Source: Chamaea fasciata (lineage: Eukaryota; Chordata; Aves; Passeriformes; Sylviidae). Taken from it: a DNA stretch of 64,000 bases. Below the pieces are notes generated by a model. That model made no database searches, had not been told where the DNA came from, and saw nothing but the letters and a program-made list of their open reading frames with translations. The position numbers and the translations under genes were made by a program. The stretch covers positions 116,578,583 through 116,642,582 of the forward strand of contig JARCOQ010000002.1 in NCBI GenBank assembly GCA_029207755.1, in the 5' to 3' direction. This document shows positions 18,321 to 28,970 of the stretch, in pieces. Within the stretch, counting starts at the first letter, position 1. The number at the start of each line of letters is the position of its first letter.

Positions 18321-20340
18321 CTTGTGGAAGGTGGGAGTTATCCCATCTCCAGTGCTGGAACTTCATCACGCCTGGATGAGCGGAAACACCTGGACCTGCC
18401 ACCTCCCGGGTGATTCCTGTCAGTGTCCCACTGTCCATCCGCAGCGGCAGCACCCCATATGTGCCACAGCCTTTCCCAGGATGGACAGCCTTTCCCAGGT
18501 TTTTCCCTCCAAGGCCTGTGGCTTTGGGCATCTTTGTGTATTCCTGCTGCTCCCAAGGCTGGATCTCTCCTGTCTGGTAGCTCCAACTCATTCCTGGGGA
18601 AATTGTCCCGGAGTTGAAAGCCGAACCTCTCTGGCTGTCAGGACGTACCTACAGCATCCGTCCAGAGCTGCCGTGGGATCCTCTGCTGGTGTCTGTCCCG
18701 GCGTGGTCAGCAGGCGGAGGGGACGGGCTGGAGCCTCGGGGGTGGTGGGAATGCAGGCAAGGGAAGGCTGGTGGGTGTCAGGGGAGATGGGACCCTGTCC
18801 CTGCAGTCCCAGGGACACCTGACACGGGCAGGAGCCTCTGGCTGAGCCCTCCCCCTGCAGTCAGGAATTTTCCCTGGGGACTTTGGCTCTTTTGTTCTAA
18901 TTATATTAATGTCATAATTAGCTCAGCCTGACTAACCCTAAGCACCCTGTGTGTGTAATGTGTGTCTGTGCTTCTAACCCCCCTGCCAAACCAGGGCTGG
19001 ATTTTTCCCGAGCCGTGCTCCTCCGTGACTCACCCAGTAAATCACGGGATGGCAGAAGGTTTGGGCTGGGAGGGGATGGACTGGCTGGTGTCTCCAGGTT
19101 CCATCCTCTTCTGCTTCCTGCAGGTCCTGGATTCAAACCTGGCACTTCCCCCCGTCCCCTCGCTGCAGCCCAGCTTTGGGTGAGCAGGGCCCCAGCGAGG
19201 GGCTCTCCTCCACCTCCTCACGCCGCTGGATCAAACTCTGGGGGGCCCTGGAGCCCGGGGGAGACCTTGGCTGACCTTCCCTGGCTGTTCCTGCTTTACA
19301 CGGCAGCCAGGTTTGCAGGGGGATCCACAAATCCTGGAGAGAACCCTGCCCCCAGCTGACCTCCTCAGCCTCGGCAAAACCATCCCAAGCCTTCCGGCAC
19401 TTAATTCCCGCCAGGCTTCTGAGCCTGGGCCGAAATTAGCGAGCACTTCCACGTCTCCACACCTACAAGGTGTTGCTGTGTGTGGGGACGGGGTTTGGAG
19501 GGAGGCAGGAGAGAGCAGGAGCTGCCAGATGAATATTAAACCCAAAGAGCTGCTCAGCAATATTTCATGCTTTTACTGAGTTTGATTTCAGTGCTTGTGG
19601 GGAAAAAAAAATAAAAAATCCTGGGCAGTGCAAAGACTCCAGGGAATGAGTGTCTTCCCCCGGCATAAAAGCCTCATTTTTTATGGAGCACAAATGAGCT
19701 CTGTGCAGACAGGGAGGTCTGGGAGCACCTTGCTCTATTTGCCAGCTGATATTTCTAAGTGTCTACAGAAAGTTGGGAGGACCATGAAGTGAAGCATAAA
19801 AAATTGTAATTTTTTAAATAGGAAAAGAGATGGGAAAGGGCCTGGGAGTGGGGGGAGCTCCTTGTTTTCCTGCTGCATTGCGGCTGCAGAGTTAAGGATC
19901 TCCATTAGGCTTTGCTGCCATAAATTAAGAAGCATCAAGCACACGGAGATAAAAAGGCAAGGAAAAAAGTCAGAGATCTTTCAGCTCCAAGTCAGGGCTC
20001 TGAGAGAATTCCCAGGCAGAGCCCACAGCTCCAGTATCACCAGAGGGTGGGGGATTCCAGAGCCCCAGCTTCAGGGGTGCGACCTGGGGCCGAGAGCCAG
20101 CCAGGGGCTGCTCTCACCCTGGAGCAGGAGGGATTTCGGGTGACCTTGACAAAATCCACCGTGTGAAACCCGGCCAAAAGCAGGGGAAGTTCCAAACTTC
20201 ACGGCGAAAAGCACAGATTCCAAAGGGAGGAGTCCCATCATCCCTCCCCAGAGGAAGTGAGGAGCAGGTTCCATGGGCACCTGCTGGAGGCTCGCCTGGA
20301 TCCTGGCTGCAGGCTCACGTTCCCAAGGCTACGCGAACGT
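18321..20340. other. Gene-poor stretch
   Basis: No exon, CR1 copy or tandem array is supported. The part around 19,560-19,960 is AT-rich and looks unique, so conserved non-coding sequence is possible but cannot be judged from one genome. Confidence 0.4.
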
Positions 20341-20341
20341 T

Positions 20342-20413
20342 TGTGGAAATAATTAAATACTTAAAAATTGACCAAAGATATTGTGGAAATAATTAAATAC
20401 GTAAGAATTGACA
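20342..20413. repeat. Direct repeat, two copies of about 38 bp
   Basis: 'tgtggaaataattaaatact' plus 'taaaaattgac' is repeated as 'tgtggaaataattaaatacg' plus 'taagaattgac', at about 20343 and 20382. The copies differ at two bases over the shared text. Confidence 0.85.
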
Positions 20414-21570
20414 TAAACCAAAGCAAATACTCTGATTAAGGGGTGGAAGAGGTAAAAGTGCTGCAGAGGAAGGGAGGGGTCTGGGTGAGAGTTGTGGTTG
20501 AGGCTGGACATTCCCAGCACGTGCAGAAGCACCTTTAGACCCTCTGGGGACAGTGTGACCAGCAGCCGTGGGCCTTGGCTTTGGACCAGCTGTCCCATTT
20601 CTCTGAGTCCGTGAATTGGATGGGGAGGAGCTGACACAGAATCTGCAAACTGGGATGTGCCAGGGCTGCACCAGCCCTGGGAGAGTGGGGTTCCCTCCCT
20701 GGGAAATGAGTGCCACCATGGCCACACTGCTGGGGACAGAGGGACAGCAGTGCCAGCCCGTGCGGCCTCACAGCGAGGATGTGGTGCCAAACAAGCCCAA
20801 AGTCAGGCATTTGGGAAGGGCTGGATCCCTGTGGGCTGGATGTGCCCCCAGCAGCATAGGGAGGGTCTCAAACCCCGAGTCGCAGCCCCCAGTTCTGGGC
20901 GTTTGTCCCTTTGCTTTGTGCTCCAGCTCCACAAAGCCCTGAGAGGAAACGTCAAAATGGAAAACCAACAGAGGCTGTGTCCCGTGGCTGGATCCTCGCG
21001 GAGAGCTCTGCCCCATCCGGGGATGTTCAGGTGAAGAGGATTTCCCGAAGGCCTCTCATGCTCTGCTCTCTGGTTCCTGTTGGGTTTGACAGCGTCTCCC
21101 AGTTTGGGTGCCAGGCTCGGGGGCGTTTTTACACCCCTCACCTCCACCAAATCGTGGCTTTCCTCCATAGTCCTCGTGGTTTCCCCACAGCCTCTGTCGT
21201 CGTTCCCTGAGCACCTGTGAGCAGGCTGGGCCCCTCTGCATCCCCAGCTCCCCCCCTGGGAGCCCTTCAGGGAACGGCTCTGGCTGACACCCGGCATCGG
21301 AATTCCTGTCAGCTCACTCGGGGTTTCCATGGAAGCTGAGCTCTCCACAGCTTCCTCGGCTGTGTGTGCAGCGCACAGGATCCCTGAGAGCCCCGGCAAT
21401 GGGCAGGGTGGAAGAGCACGGCATGAAGCATTTGCCCAGGTCTGTCTTGGGCTCCCTGTGACCATCACCGGAGGGTGGGAGACTCCAAAGGCCCCATCAC
21501 ACAGGCAGGGCTCGTCCCGGCCAGACCTGTGAACAGCTGGGAGCAAAGTGACTCCAACAGCACCAGAAGC
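20414..21570. other. Intergenic, nothing assigned
   Basis: No transposon or gene could be supported. A 272-codon minus-strand frame here lacks recognisable domains or splice context. Confidence 0.4.
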
Positions 21571-21574
21571 CTCC

Positions 21575-21635
21575 TGGACACTGGTCCTGGCCCCTGGACA
21601 CTGGTCCTGGCCCCTGGACACTGGTCCTGGCTGCT
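21575..21635. repeat. 20-bp tandem repeat, three copies
   Basis: Three units of 'ctggacactggtcctggccc' in a row, the third with a changed end. Confidence 0.9.
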
Positions 21636-21734
21636 CCCATGCACTGAGTGTCCCTAAGCCAGTCGCAGCTGGGCAAAGGAACCTGCCACAGCCCAGAGCA
21701 CACCTGACTGAAGGCCAGGAGAGCTCAGGGGATC

Positions 21735-22105
21735 AGCTGAGCTGGGAGAGCTGGGGGTGCTCCCCTGGAGAGGAGAAGCTCCAGGGAGAGCTCCGAGCCC
21801 CTGGCAGGGCCTGAAGGGGCTCCAGGAGAGCTGCAGAGGGACTGGGGACAAGGGATGGAGGGACAGGACACAGGGAATGGCTTCAAAGTAGGATTTGATG
21901 GGATCTTGGGAATCAGGAATTGTTCCCCGGCAGGGTGGGGATGGAATTCCCAGATTTGCTGTGGCTGCCCCTGGATCCCTGGCAGTGCCCAAGGCCAGGC
22001 TGGACACTGGGGACAGTGGGAGGTGTCCCTGCCATGGCAGGGGTGGCACTGGATGAAGTTTAGGGACCCTCCTAACCCGAACCAGTCTGGGATTCCCCAG
22101 TTCTG
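21735..22105 (+). mobile_element. CR1 LINE 3' fragment, subfamily shared with 42.3 kb
   Basis: It runs from 'agctgggagagctgggggtg' to 'gaaccagtctgggattcccc'. Its diagnostic text 'ggcttcaaagtaggatttga' recurs at 42,410 and, reversed, at 41,515. Confidence 0.9.
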
Positions 22106-22590
22106 ACTTGGGTCAGAGAAGGTCAGTCCCAGAGCAGTGTCACAGCTGTCCTCAGGCAAACCCCTGGTTTTAAAGCCCAGCCTGTGCTGGTGCCCGTTGG
22201 GTGCTGCTGGTGCTGTCCGTGCCCCGAGAGTGGGGACAGTTCAGCTCAGGGTGGGGACAGCTCAGGGTGGCAAGGGAGTGACACAGGGAGACGGGATGGC
22301 AGTGTGGAGAGGTGGCAGGGGGAGACAGCGAGGTGGTGACAGTGCAGGGAGGTGACAGGAGGCGACAAGGAAGTGGCAGAGGGCAGCAGGGGGTGACAGC
22401 GAGGTGGTGGCACTGCAGCGATGGTGGCAGTGCTGCCTCCTGGGCAGGAGGGGCCTCCTGCCGTCCACACTTGGTGCCATGGCCGGTGTCACTGCTGTGT
22501 CCCCAGGGCGGCTCGGCCCGGCTCCCGCTGGCCCTCGGCGCAGGGAGAGGCGTCCATCCATTTACTGTGTTCCTTCAGACAGCCAGGCAG
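22106..22590. other. G-rich intergenic stretch
   Basis: Irregular 'ggtgacag' and 'ggtggcag' motifs at 22,245-22,430 look like a degenerate minisatellite. Nothing else is assigned. Confidence 0.4.
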
Positions 22591-22597
22591 TGCCAGC

Positions 22598-22665
22598 GCC
22601 ATCATCACCATCATCACCATCATCATCATCATCACCATCACCATCATCATCACCATCATCACCAT

Positions 22666-22697
<32 letters not shown>

Positions 22698-22703
22698 GCA
22701 GCG
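22598..22703. repeat. Compound CAT/CAC and CAG microsatellite
   Basis: About 75 bp of mixed CAT and CAC triplets are followed by about nine CAG triplets ending in CGG at 22,703. Confidence 0.95.
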
Positions 22704-22796
22704 GGGCAGGGTGACCTGCCGGGCTCTGTGGTCACTCCTCAGCAGTGACAGCCCCCGAGGCCCCCCGTGCAGAGGCCCCGGGTGCTGCTGGAGAGG

Positions 22797-22850
22797 AATC
22801 CATGGAATCACGGAACGGTTTGGGTGGGATGGAGCTCCCCTGGTGCCCCC
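22797..22850 (-). mobile_element. Short CR1 terminus
   Basis: 'catggaatcacggaacggtt' followed by 'tgggtgggatggagctcc' is the reversed end of a CR1 copy. Confidence 0.5.
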
Positions 22851-22984
22851 TGGCCTCGGGGCCGGCACTGCTGTGCCAGTGCGCTCCCCTGGCCCCGGGG
22901 GGACACCGTCCCTGTCCCCTCACCCTGCCCGGACACGGTGGCAGCAGCGTCCCCTCCCCGGCACCGCCTCCCCTCTGACTCACT

Positions 22985-23310
22985 TCCCTCCCCGGGCTTT
23001 CCAACGAGGCAAAGTTAAACGCGATTGAACTTTGTTTATTATGTGTTTTTTCCATCAGGTTCCTTTCCCGGGAGAGTCCAATTAGCGCTAACGAGCGGGC
23101 TGGTAATTGCAGCTCTGGCCGCAGGAGCATTGAGTGCCGCGCTGCCCAGGGGCCAATTCACGGCTTTGTCACCGCTGATGCTCCCTGGGGACCTGCCACC
23201 AGCGCCCGGGCTGCTGGCGCTGCGGGACTGTCCCTGCTGACATCGGGGACACGCGGGTCCCTCATCCCTGACAAACCTCTGCCGGTAATTATCGCCTTTC
23301 CGAGCCCAGC
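22985..23310. promoter_or_regulatory. Candidate conserved non-coding element
   Basis: This unique-looking stretch is rich in homeodomain-type cores (CCAATTAGCGCTAACGAG, GGTAATTGCAG, GGCCAATTCACGG, GGTAATTATCG). It is less GC-skewed than its surroundings. This is only a pattern-based suggestion; no conservation data are available. Confidence 0.25.
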
Positions 23311-23475
23311 TGTGCCCTGGGACAGCTCTGTTCCCTTCTCTGCCCTCTCCAGGGGGAGGGATGTTTGTGCCTTGCCCTCCCTCGGTGCCCGCCGTGGCCA
23401 GGCAGGGACGGGGACGGTCCCGGGGTGTCCCTTGGGGACCCCCAGCCCCTCCCACTGCTGGGGAGCGGGTCCGTC

Positions 23476-24035
23476 TGTCCATCCATCATCCATCCATCTA
23501 TCATCCATCCATCCATCATCCATCCATCATCCATCCATCCATCCATCCATCATCCATCCATCCATCCATCCATCCATCCATCCATCCATCATCCATCCCT
23601 CCATCATCCATCCATCCATCATCCATCCATCCATCCATCATCCATCCCTCCATCCATCCATCCATCCATCATCCATCCATCCATCCATCCATCATCCATC
23701 CGTCCATCATCCATCCATCATCCATCCATCCATCCATCCATCATCCATCCATCCATCATCCATCCATCCATCATCCATCCATCCATCATCCATCCATCAT
23801 CCATCCATCATCCATCCATCCATCCATCCCTCCATCCATCCATCCATCCATCATCCATCCCTCTATCCATCCATCCATCATCGATCCCTCCATCCATCCA
23901 TCCATCCATCCATCCATCCATCCATCCATCCATCCATCATCCATCCCTCCCTCCATCCATCATCCATCCATCATCCATCCATCCATCCATCCATCCATCC
24001 ATCCATCCATCCATCCATCCATCCATCCATCCATC
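23476..24035. repeat. CATC tetranucleotide array with CATCATC interruptions
   Basis: About 560 bp of CATC units, punctuated by 'catcatc' and rare 'ccctc' variants. The minus strand reads GATG. All the long frames here are simple-repeat artefacts. Confidence 0.97.
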
Positions 24036-24234
24036 CCCGCGGGAGCAGATCCTGCCGAGAGCAGGAGGCAAGCAGAAGTTTTCCTCCAGAAGTCAAAGTC
24101 CCAGCCCAGGGCTGAGGCAGTTTTAGGGGCTAAAAATGCCATTTTAGGGGTGAAATGGAAAAACTTGTGCCAGTGGCAGCTGCAGCCCCCACCAGCAGAG
24201 CTGGAGTTTGGCTGGTACCAAACAGGACTGTGCT

Positions 24235-24530
24235 GATGCCTTGGGCAGGCTGAGCTGGAACAGAGAGTAGCCAGGGCCAGAGAATAAAGTAGAGATTTAT
24301 TAAAAGGCCTTTAAGGACACACCTTGGGCAGGACAAGAGCCTGGCCAGGGCTACACCCAGGGTGGACCCAAAATGGTCACAAAATGGACCCAAAATGGAC
24401 AGCCCCTCATGAGGTCTCACATTTTTATAAGTTTTGGTCCATTTGCATGTTGGGGTTTAATTGTCCAATTCCAGCTTCAGATTATGAAGTCTCATCCTTC
24501 TTGTTTTCTCCCGTCAGCCCACCCTTGTTT
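24235..24530. mobile_element. LTR-like element
   Basis: It contains 'ccagagaataaagtagagat' (AATAAA at about 24,283), a repeated 'acccaaaatgg' motif and 'ttaattgtccaatt', a block also present in the 905-1445 element ('aattgtccaatt'). Ends and orientation were not resolved. Confidence 0.35.
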
Positions 24531-24575
24531 GTGCCTTCCAACCCAAACCCTCTGTGATTCCATGATCTTGAGGTG
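24531..24575 (+). mobile_element. Short CR1 tail
   Basis: 'gccttccaacccaaaccctc' and 'tgtgattccatgat' form the final bases of a CR1. Confidence 0.55.
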
Positions 24576-24789
24576 CCGTGGTGGTTCGAGGGTGCTGGCA
24601 TTGCTCTCCTCCCGGCTGTGGAGGGAGCAGAGACCTTTCCATGCATGGCTGGGACTGGGGTCACTGCCCAAAGCCAGCCCTGCCCCAACCCTGCCCTGGC
24701 AGGGACTCCGTGTCCCCCTGCCCACCCTGCCCCAGTGGGGTGAGCTGTTCTCTGCTTTGAACACTTCACCCAAAGGAGATTCAAACTCA

Positions 24790-25078
24790 GAGCTGGAATC
24801 ATCCCGAGGCTCAGAGCTGGGATTGTCCCGAGGCTCAGAGCTGGAATCATCCCGAGGCTCAGGGCTGGGATTGTCCCGAGGCTCAGGGCTGGGATTGTCC
24901 CGAGGCTCAGGGCTGGGATTGTCCCGAGGCTCAGGGCTGGGATTGTCCCGAGGCTCAGGGCTGGGATTGTCCCGAGGCTCAGGGCTGGGATTGTCCCGAG
25001 GCTCAGGGCTGGGATTGTCCCGAGGCTCAGGGCTGGGATTGTCCCGAGGCTCAGGGCTGGGTTTGTCCCGAGGCTCGT
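24790..25078. repeat. 24-bp minisatellite, about 12 units
   Basis: The unit 'ctcagggctgggattgtcccgagg' reads SRGSGLGL on + and PEPRDNPS on -. The first three units carry 'ctcagagctgg' and 'aatcat' variants; the centre is nearly uniform. Confidence 0.95.
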
Positions 25079-25195
25079 TACTCTGCTGTCCCTGTTGGGC
25101 TCGGGCTCCTCTGCAGGTAAACTCGGGAAAGGGCCTCTTTCCTCGGGGCTCCTTCATGGAGGAACCTGGGGCTGGATGAACCCAGACCCAGGAGC

Positions 25196-25295
25196 TGCCC
25201 CGTGTCACCCCTGCCCCGTGTCACCCCTGCCCCGTGTCACCCCTGCCCCGTGTCACCTCTGCCCCGTGTCACTGCTGTCTCGTGTCACTGCTGTC
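25196..25295. repeat. 15-bp tandem repeat
   Basis: Six or seven units of 'ccccgtgtcacccct', the last ones drifting to 'tcgtgtcactgctgt'. Confidence 0.9.
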
Positions 25296-25639
25296 CCAAG
25301 CACCTGCACAGTGGGGCTCCTGTCCACCCTCCCACGGTGCTGGGGAAAACGCTGTTCCCCAAAGTCCCCAAAAGCCAGCACTCCCCAAGGCTCAGGACTG
25401 GCTCCAGGGGCTGGTTTGTCACTGGTGTTACGTCTGCAGAGTCCTCATTCCCAGAGCTCAGTCCTGCCTGGCCCGGGCAGTGGGAGCTCTCCCAGGGAAA
25501 TCACAGGTACCAGGGGACACATCCTGACCACCACCGGTGGGACTTCTCAGCCAGGACCGGCCTTTCCAAGCACCTGGAGAAGCTGCAGGTTCACCTGGTG
25601 GCTGTGCTGGTGTCCAGAGGAACCTCCACAGGATGGAGA

Positions 25640-26175
25640 AATGGATCAACCTCTGAGTTCAGCCAGGACAAGTGCAGAGTCCTGCCAGGACTGGGGAGCC
25701 AGCCCAGCACCAGCACAGGTTCTGCGCTGGAAACCAGCTGGGCAGAGAAGGGCCTGGGGGGCTCACCAAGGTGTCCAAGAGGGCACCAGGAGGAGCACTG
25801 CCAGCAGGGACAGGGACATGAACCTGCCCCTCTGCTCACCACTGGAGAGGCCATACCCGGGCCACTGGTCCAGTGCTGGGCTCTCCGGTGCAAGAGAAAC
25901 TTGGGCACAGTGGGCATTCCGTGGACAGACAGGGGCAGGATAGGGGGGAATGGCTCTAAATTAACAGAGGAGAGATCTTGATGGGATATTGGGAAGAGAT
26001 TCCTCCCTGGCAGGGTGGGCAGGCCCTGGCACAGCTGTGGCTGGCCCTGGATCCCTGGCAGTGCCCAAGGCCAGGTTGGACACTGGGGACAGTGGGAGGT
26101 GTCCCTGCTTTCAGGAGTGGCACTGGATGAGCCTTAAGGTCCCTCCCAACCCAAACCATGCTGGAATTCCATGAT
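25640..26175 (+). mobile_element. CR1 LINE, longer 3' copy
   Basis: It contains the more internal CR1 text 'ctctgagttcagccaggaca' and 'agtgcagagtcctgcc', later 'ctgcccctctgctcacc', and the terminal 'ctcccaacccaaaccatgct'. It is one of the longest copies in the window and is internally deleted. Confidence 0.75.
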
Positions 26176-26829
26176 CTCCAAGGGGTATCTTGGAAGGGAG
26201 GAGTGCGTTGGCCGAAGGCGCAGTTGCCCAAACCCATCTGTGCTGGCCCACTGGCTCCCTGTGGTTTGGCTGTTGCCGTGTCAGTGTCAGGCATCTGGTC
26301 TGGGCTCCCTCTCTGGAGAGAGAGCTGGACCTTTCCGGGGATAATCCACTGCACTCAGCTTCACACCTGTTCTGGGACGGGAGAAGTCTTTTTGTGTCTC
26401 CCTCAGTCCGAGCCACCTTTAGCCGCAGGTGAGCTCCTGGGTCCTGCCAGCTGCCCCAGCAGTTTGCAGATTCCCTCCTGGATCTGCTTCACCTTTATGC
26501 CACAGACGAGGGCGTTGAGCAGGGGAGGGACCATCAGACAGGAAGGAGCCACCAGCAGCTGGACATGAGGTGCCAGGCTGAGAGTGACCGTCTGCAGGTA
26601 CACGGAGAGCAGCCCACCTGTGTGAAAGATCAGGATGATGCAGCTGTGGGCCAGCAGCCTCAGCACAGCCCTGGGGGGCTGCAGTAGGAGAGGGTGCTGA
26701 AGGCAGAGCCTGCCCCCAAGCAGCGTGGCCACGCTGAGGCTGCAGCGGTGGCCGGTGGCCGCAGTGGCACAGGCCAGCCCCAGCACGGCCACGTGCTCAC
26801 AGGAGGAGTGAGGGGCCTGTGGGAGGCTG

Positions 26830-27345
26830 AAAATTTCAGCCTTTCTGAGCTGAGGAGTGCTGACCCTCAGGCAGGCACCACATTTGACTCGAAGCCTTGG
26901 AGCAGGCTCCCGAGGTTGTGTAATCTCACAGGGTGAAAAGTTTAAGGTTTTAGTATACAGTAATGTGTGTAAGACAAAATTGAAGATTCAAAGCGTTGTC
27001 TAAGTTCTTCTTCACCTCCTTCTCCCTTCTTCTTCACAGATTTAAGTAGTTTTCTCTAATTAAGTAAAAGATATCTGCATTGCAGACCTCGAATAATCAT
27101 TAAGTCAAAAGCATAAATAATATAAGTGTCACTCTGGTATTAAGTAATTATCTCTTAAATAGCCTTAGTAAGAGCTAGAAGCTCTCCATTTCATCTCGTC
27201 TCTTTAACTAACAAATCAAAGCTCACTCTTCGTAGAACTGTAACTAAATAAAATATAATGAACAACCAAGACCAAACTCAATTCCACGTCTCCCGTGTCC
27301 TTCATCCTGACCTCAGCCAAAACAAAGCAAGCAAAACTGTAACAG
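26830..27345 (+). mobile_element. LTR-like element (family A) inside the OR pseudogene
   Basis: The reverse complement contains 'aagaagaacttagacaacgc' and 'acattactgtatactaaaac', matching the elements at 905-1445 and 62,050-62,610. AATAAA on + is at about 27,246. It sits between OR pieces 2 and 3; exact ends are blurred. Confidence 0.5.
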
Positions 27346-27551
27346 GACCACCTTCTGCTGCACAGGCTGGGCTGGGGAGGAGGCACATCAGGGGATCGTG
27401 ATGCCAGCTCCCCTGGCTGCCCCGATGGCCCTGGGCTGGTCAGCATGGTGCTGGACCTCCGTGGGCGGCAGATGGCCAAGGACCAGCCCAAGGACACGGC
27501 CAGGAGCAACCCTGGCTCCCCTGCAGTGACTGGGTGGGTGAAGAACACCTC

Positions 27552-27848
27552 TGTAGTCCTGGTTTCCTGCCTGAGGTGTTTTGGTTTTCTGAAACTCTTT
27601 TCCCAGGGGATTTTCTGTAAACAAGAGACGTGTTTTTGGAAACCGTACTTTGTTTTCATTCCCTTTTCTAGGAGGGACTTCTTCTTGATGTCCCTCTGGC
27701 CTGACCAATGAAGAAGTTTGTCCCTTTGTCCGCGATCACCTTGGTCTGTGTAAAACAGTATCTAAGAGAGACTCGTCCCAAAAATAAAAGAGTCATTTTC
27801 AGCCTTCTGAAGTCGGAGTCTGTGTCGTTGTGGTGTAAAACAGTGTCA
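27552..27848 (+). mobile_element. Solo LTR with target-site duplication
   Basis: This is a 297-bp element starting TGTAGTCC and ending GTGTCA. It is flanked by CACCTC (27,546-27,551) and CACCTG (27,849-27,854). Removing it rejoins the OR frame exactly at CFIQ-VFFTH. AATAAA at 27,783-27,788 puts the element on the plus strand, opposite to the receptor. The TG...CA ends and the duplicated 6 bp (one mismatch) fit a retroviral solo LTR; the family was not identified. Confidence 0.8.
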
Positions 27849-28391
27849 CACCTGGATGAAGCAGGACTCAAAGGTCACTGTGCTTGAGGGCTTTGTCTGG
27901 AATCTCCCTGGAATCCAACCAGAACGCTCCCAGCATCCTGGGAACGGCAGCAGCGGGGAGGAGGAGGTCCATGAGGCCACCATGGCAGTGAAACAGTTCA
28001 TGGGCTGGTGCAGGCTCTGCCCAGGACCACGGCCAGGAGCACCAGGAGGTTTCCCAGCACGGCCATGATGTAGGTGATGCAGAACGGGATGGAAATCCAC
28101 ACGTGGAAAAGTTCCAGGTCAGGGACGCCCGTCAGGAGGAGAGATGGAGGGCTGGTGTTGGATCAGCTGGGGCTGACATGGCACAGACAGCCCAGGCTAC
28201 ATCTTTGTCCCCTGCTGCAGCTCCCTGTGACAGTGACAGCGACAGCAAGGCTGGGATTGGGGCTGCCATCGGTGTGACCACACTGCCCGTGGCATCAGGG
28301 AATTTTGTTCTGTTTGTCTGGGGAAAGGTTTTCAGAACCTCCTCTCTGCAGTCAGGCTTTGAACTGGTGCTGTGATCAGCACATCCCAGAG

Positions 28392-28760
28392 GACTCAGAA
28401 CCACAGAGTGTCCTGAGCTGGGAGGGACCCACAGGGATGATCCAGTCCCACCCTGGCCCTGCCCGGAGCCCCAAGAATCCCCCCCGGGCATCCCTGGCAG
28501 CGCTGTCCAAAGGCTCCTGGAGCTCTGGCAGCCTCGGGGCCGTGCCCATTCCCTGGGGAGCCTGGGCAGTGCCCGGCACCCTCTGGGGGAAGAGCCTCGC
28601 CCTACAATCCCCCCTCAATCCCTGCTGGCCCAGCTGCGGGCGCTCCCTGGGCGCTGTCCCTGTGGCAGGAGCAGAGCCCGGAGCTGTCCCTGCGCTGCCC
28701 CTCGAGAGGATGATGAAGGCTCCAGTGAGGTCTCCCCTCAGACTCCTCTTCTCCAGCCTT
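28392..28760 (-). mobile_element. CR1 LINE fragment, subfamily shared with 44.9 kb
   Basis: 'gggcatccctggcagcgctg' to 'gtccctgcgctgcccctcg' is nearly identical to 44,965-45,185, a copy in the same orientation. Confidence 0.85.
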
Positions 28761-28844
28761 TGCCATGTCCATGTCTGTCTACAGGCTGGCACCACGGTGT
28801 CCTGCCCTGCTGTGGCTTCCTGCTCCACAAACGAGGCATAATCC

Positions 28845-28970
28845 CAGAACCACAGAATTCTTTAGGTTGGTAAAGACCTTTAAGACATCGGGTCCAACCT
28901 TAACCCAGAGCTGCTGAGGCCACCAAGGACCCCGGGCTCCTTGGCCCCTGCCCAACCTTCAGGAGCATTT
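28845..28970 (-). mobile_element. CR1 LINE terminus, diverged
   Basis: 'agaaccacagaattctttag' followed by 'gttggtaaagacctttaag' and 'gggtccaacctt' is a reversed, older CR1 end. Confidence 0.65.

Larger units (their letters stand above)
26400..28180 (-). pseudogene. Class I olfactory receptor pseudogene split by two LTR-like insertions
   Basis: Read on the minus strand, three pieces of one class I (OR52-like) receptor appear in order. Piece 1 (about 28,180-27,855) has TGVPDLELFHVWISIPFC, GNLLVLLAVV and MLGAFWLDSREI, then ESCFIQ. Piece 2 (27,545 to about 27,365) continues VFFTHPVTAGEPGLLLAV and AICRPRRSS. Piece 3 (about 26,825-26,403) has HSSCEHVAVLGLACA, then TM6-TM7 (PPLLNALVCGIKVKQIQEG). 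There is a frameshift close to the start, at least two more in TM2 and before TM3, and about 60 codons around TM4 are gone or unreadable. The breaks between pieces coincide with LTR-like sequence. The copy is plainly dead. Confidence 0.85.

Noticed and set aside
16237..18822. 861-codon frame through the 30-bp minisatellite
   Set aside because: Openness follows from a stop-free unit whose length is a multiple of three; the ends are composition noise.
20803..21621. 272-codon minus-strand frame
   Set aside because: No domain, biased composition and no splice or promoter support.
23476..24035. Possible CRISPR-like repeat/spacer arrays (also considered at 16.7, 24.8 and 48.7 kb)
   Set aside because: Units are tandem without unique spacers and the genome is a vertebrate.
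23312..24236. [12 protein letters not shown] proteins
   Set aside because: Translation of a CATC simple repeat.
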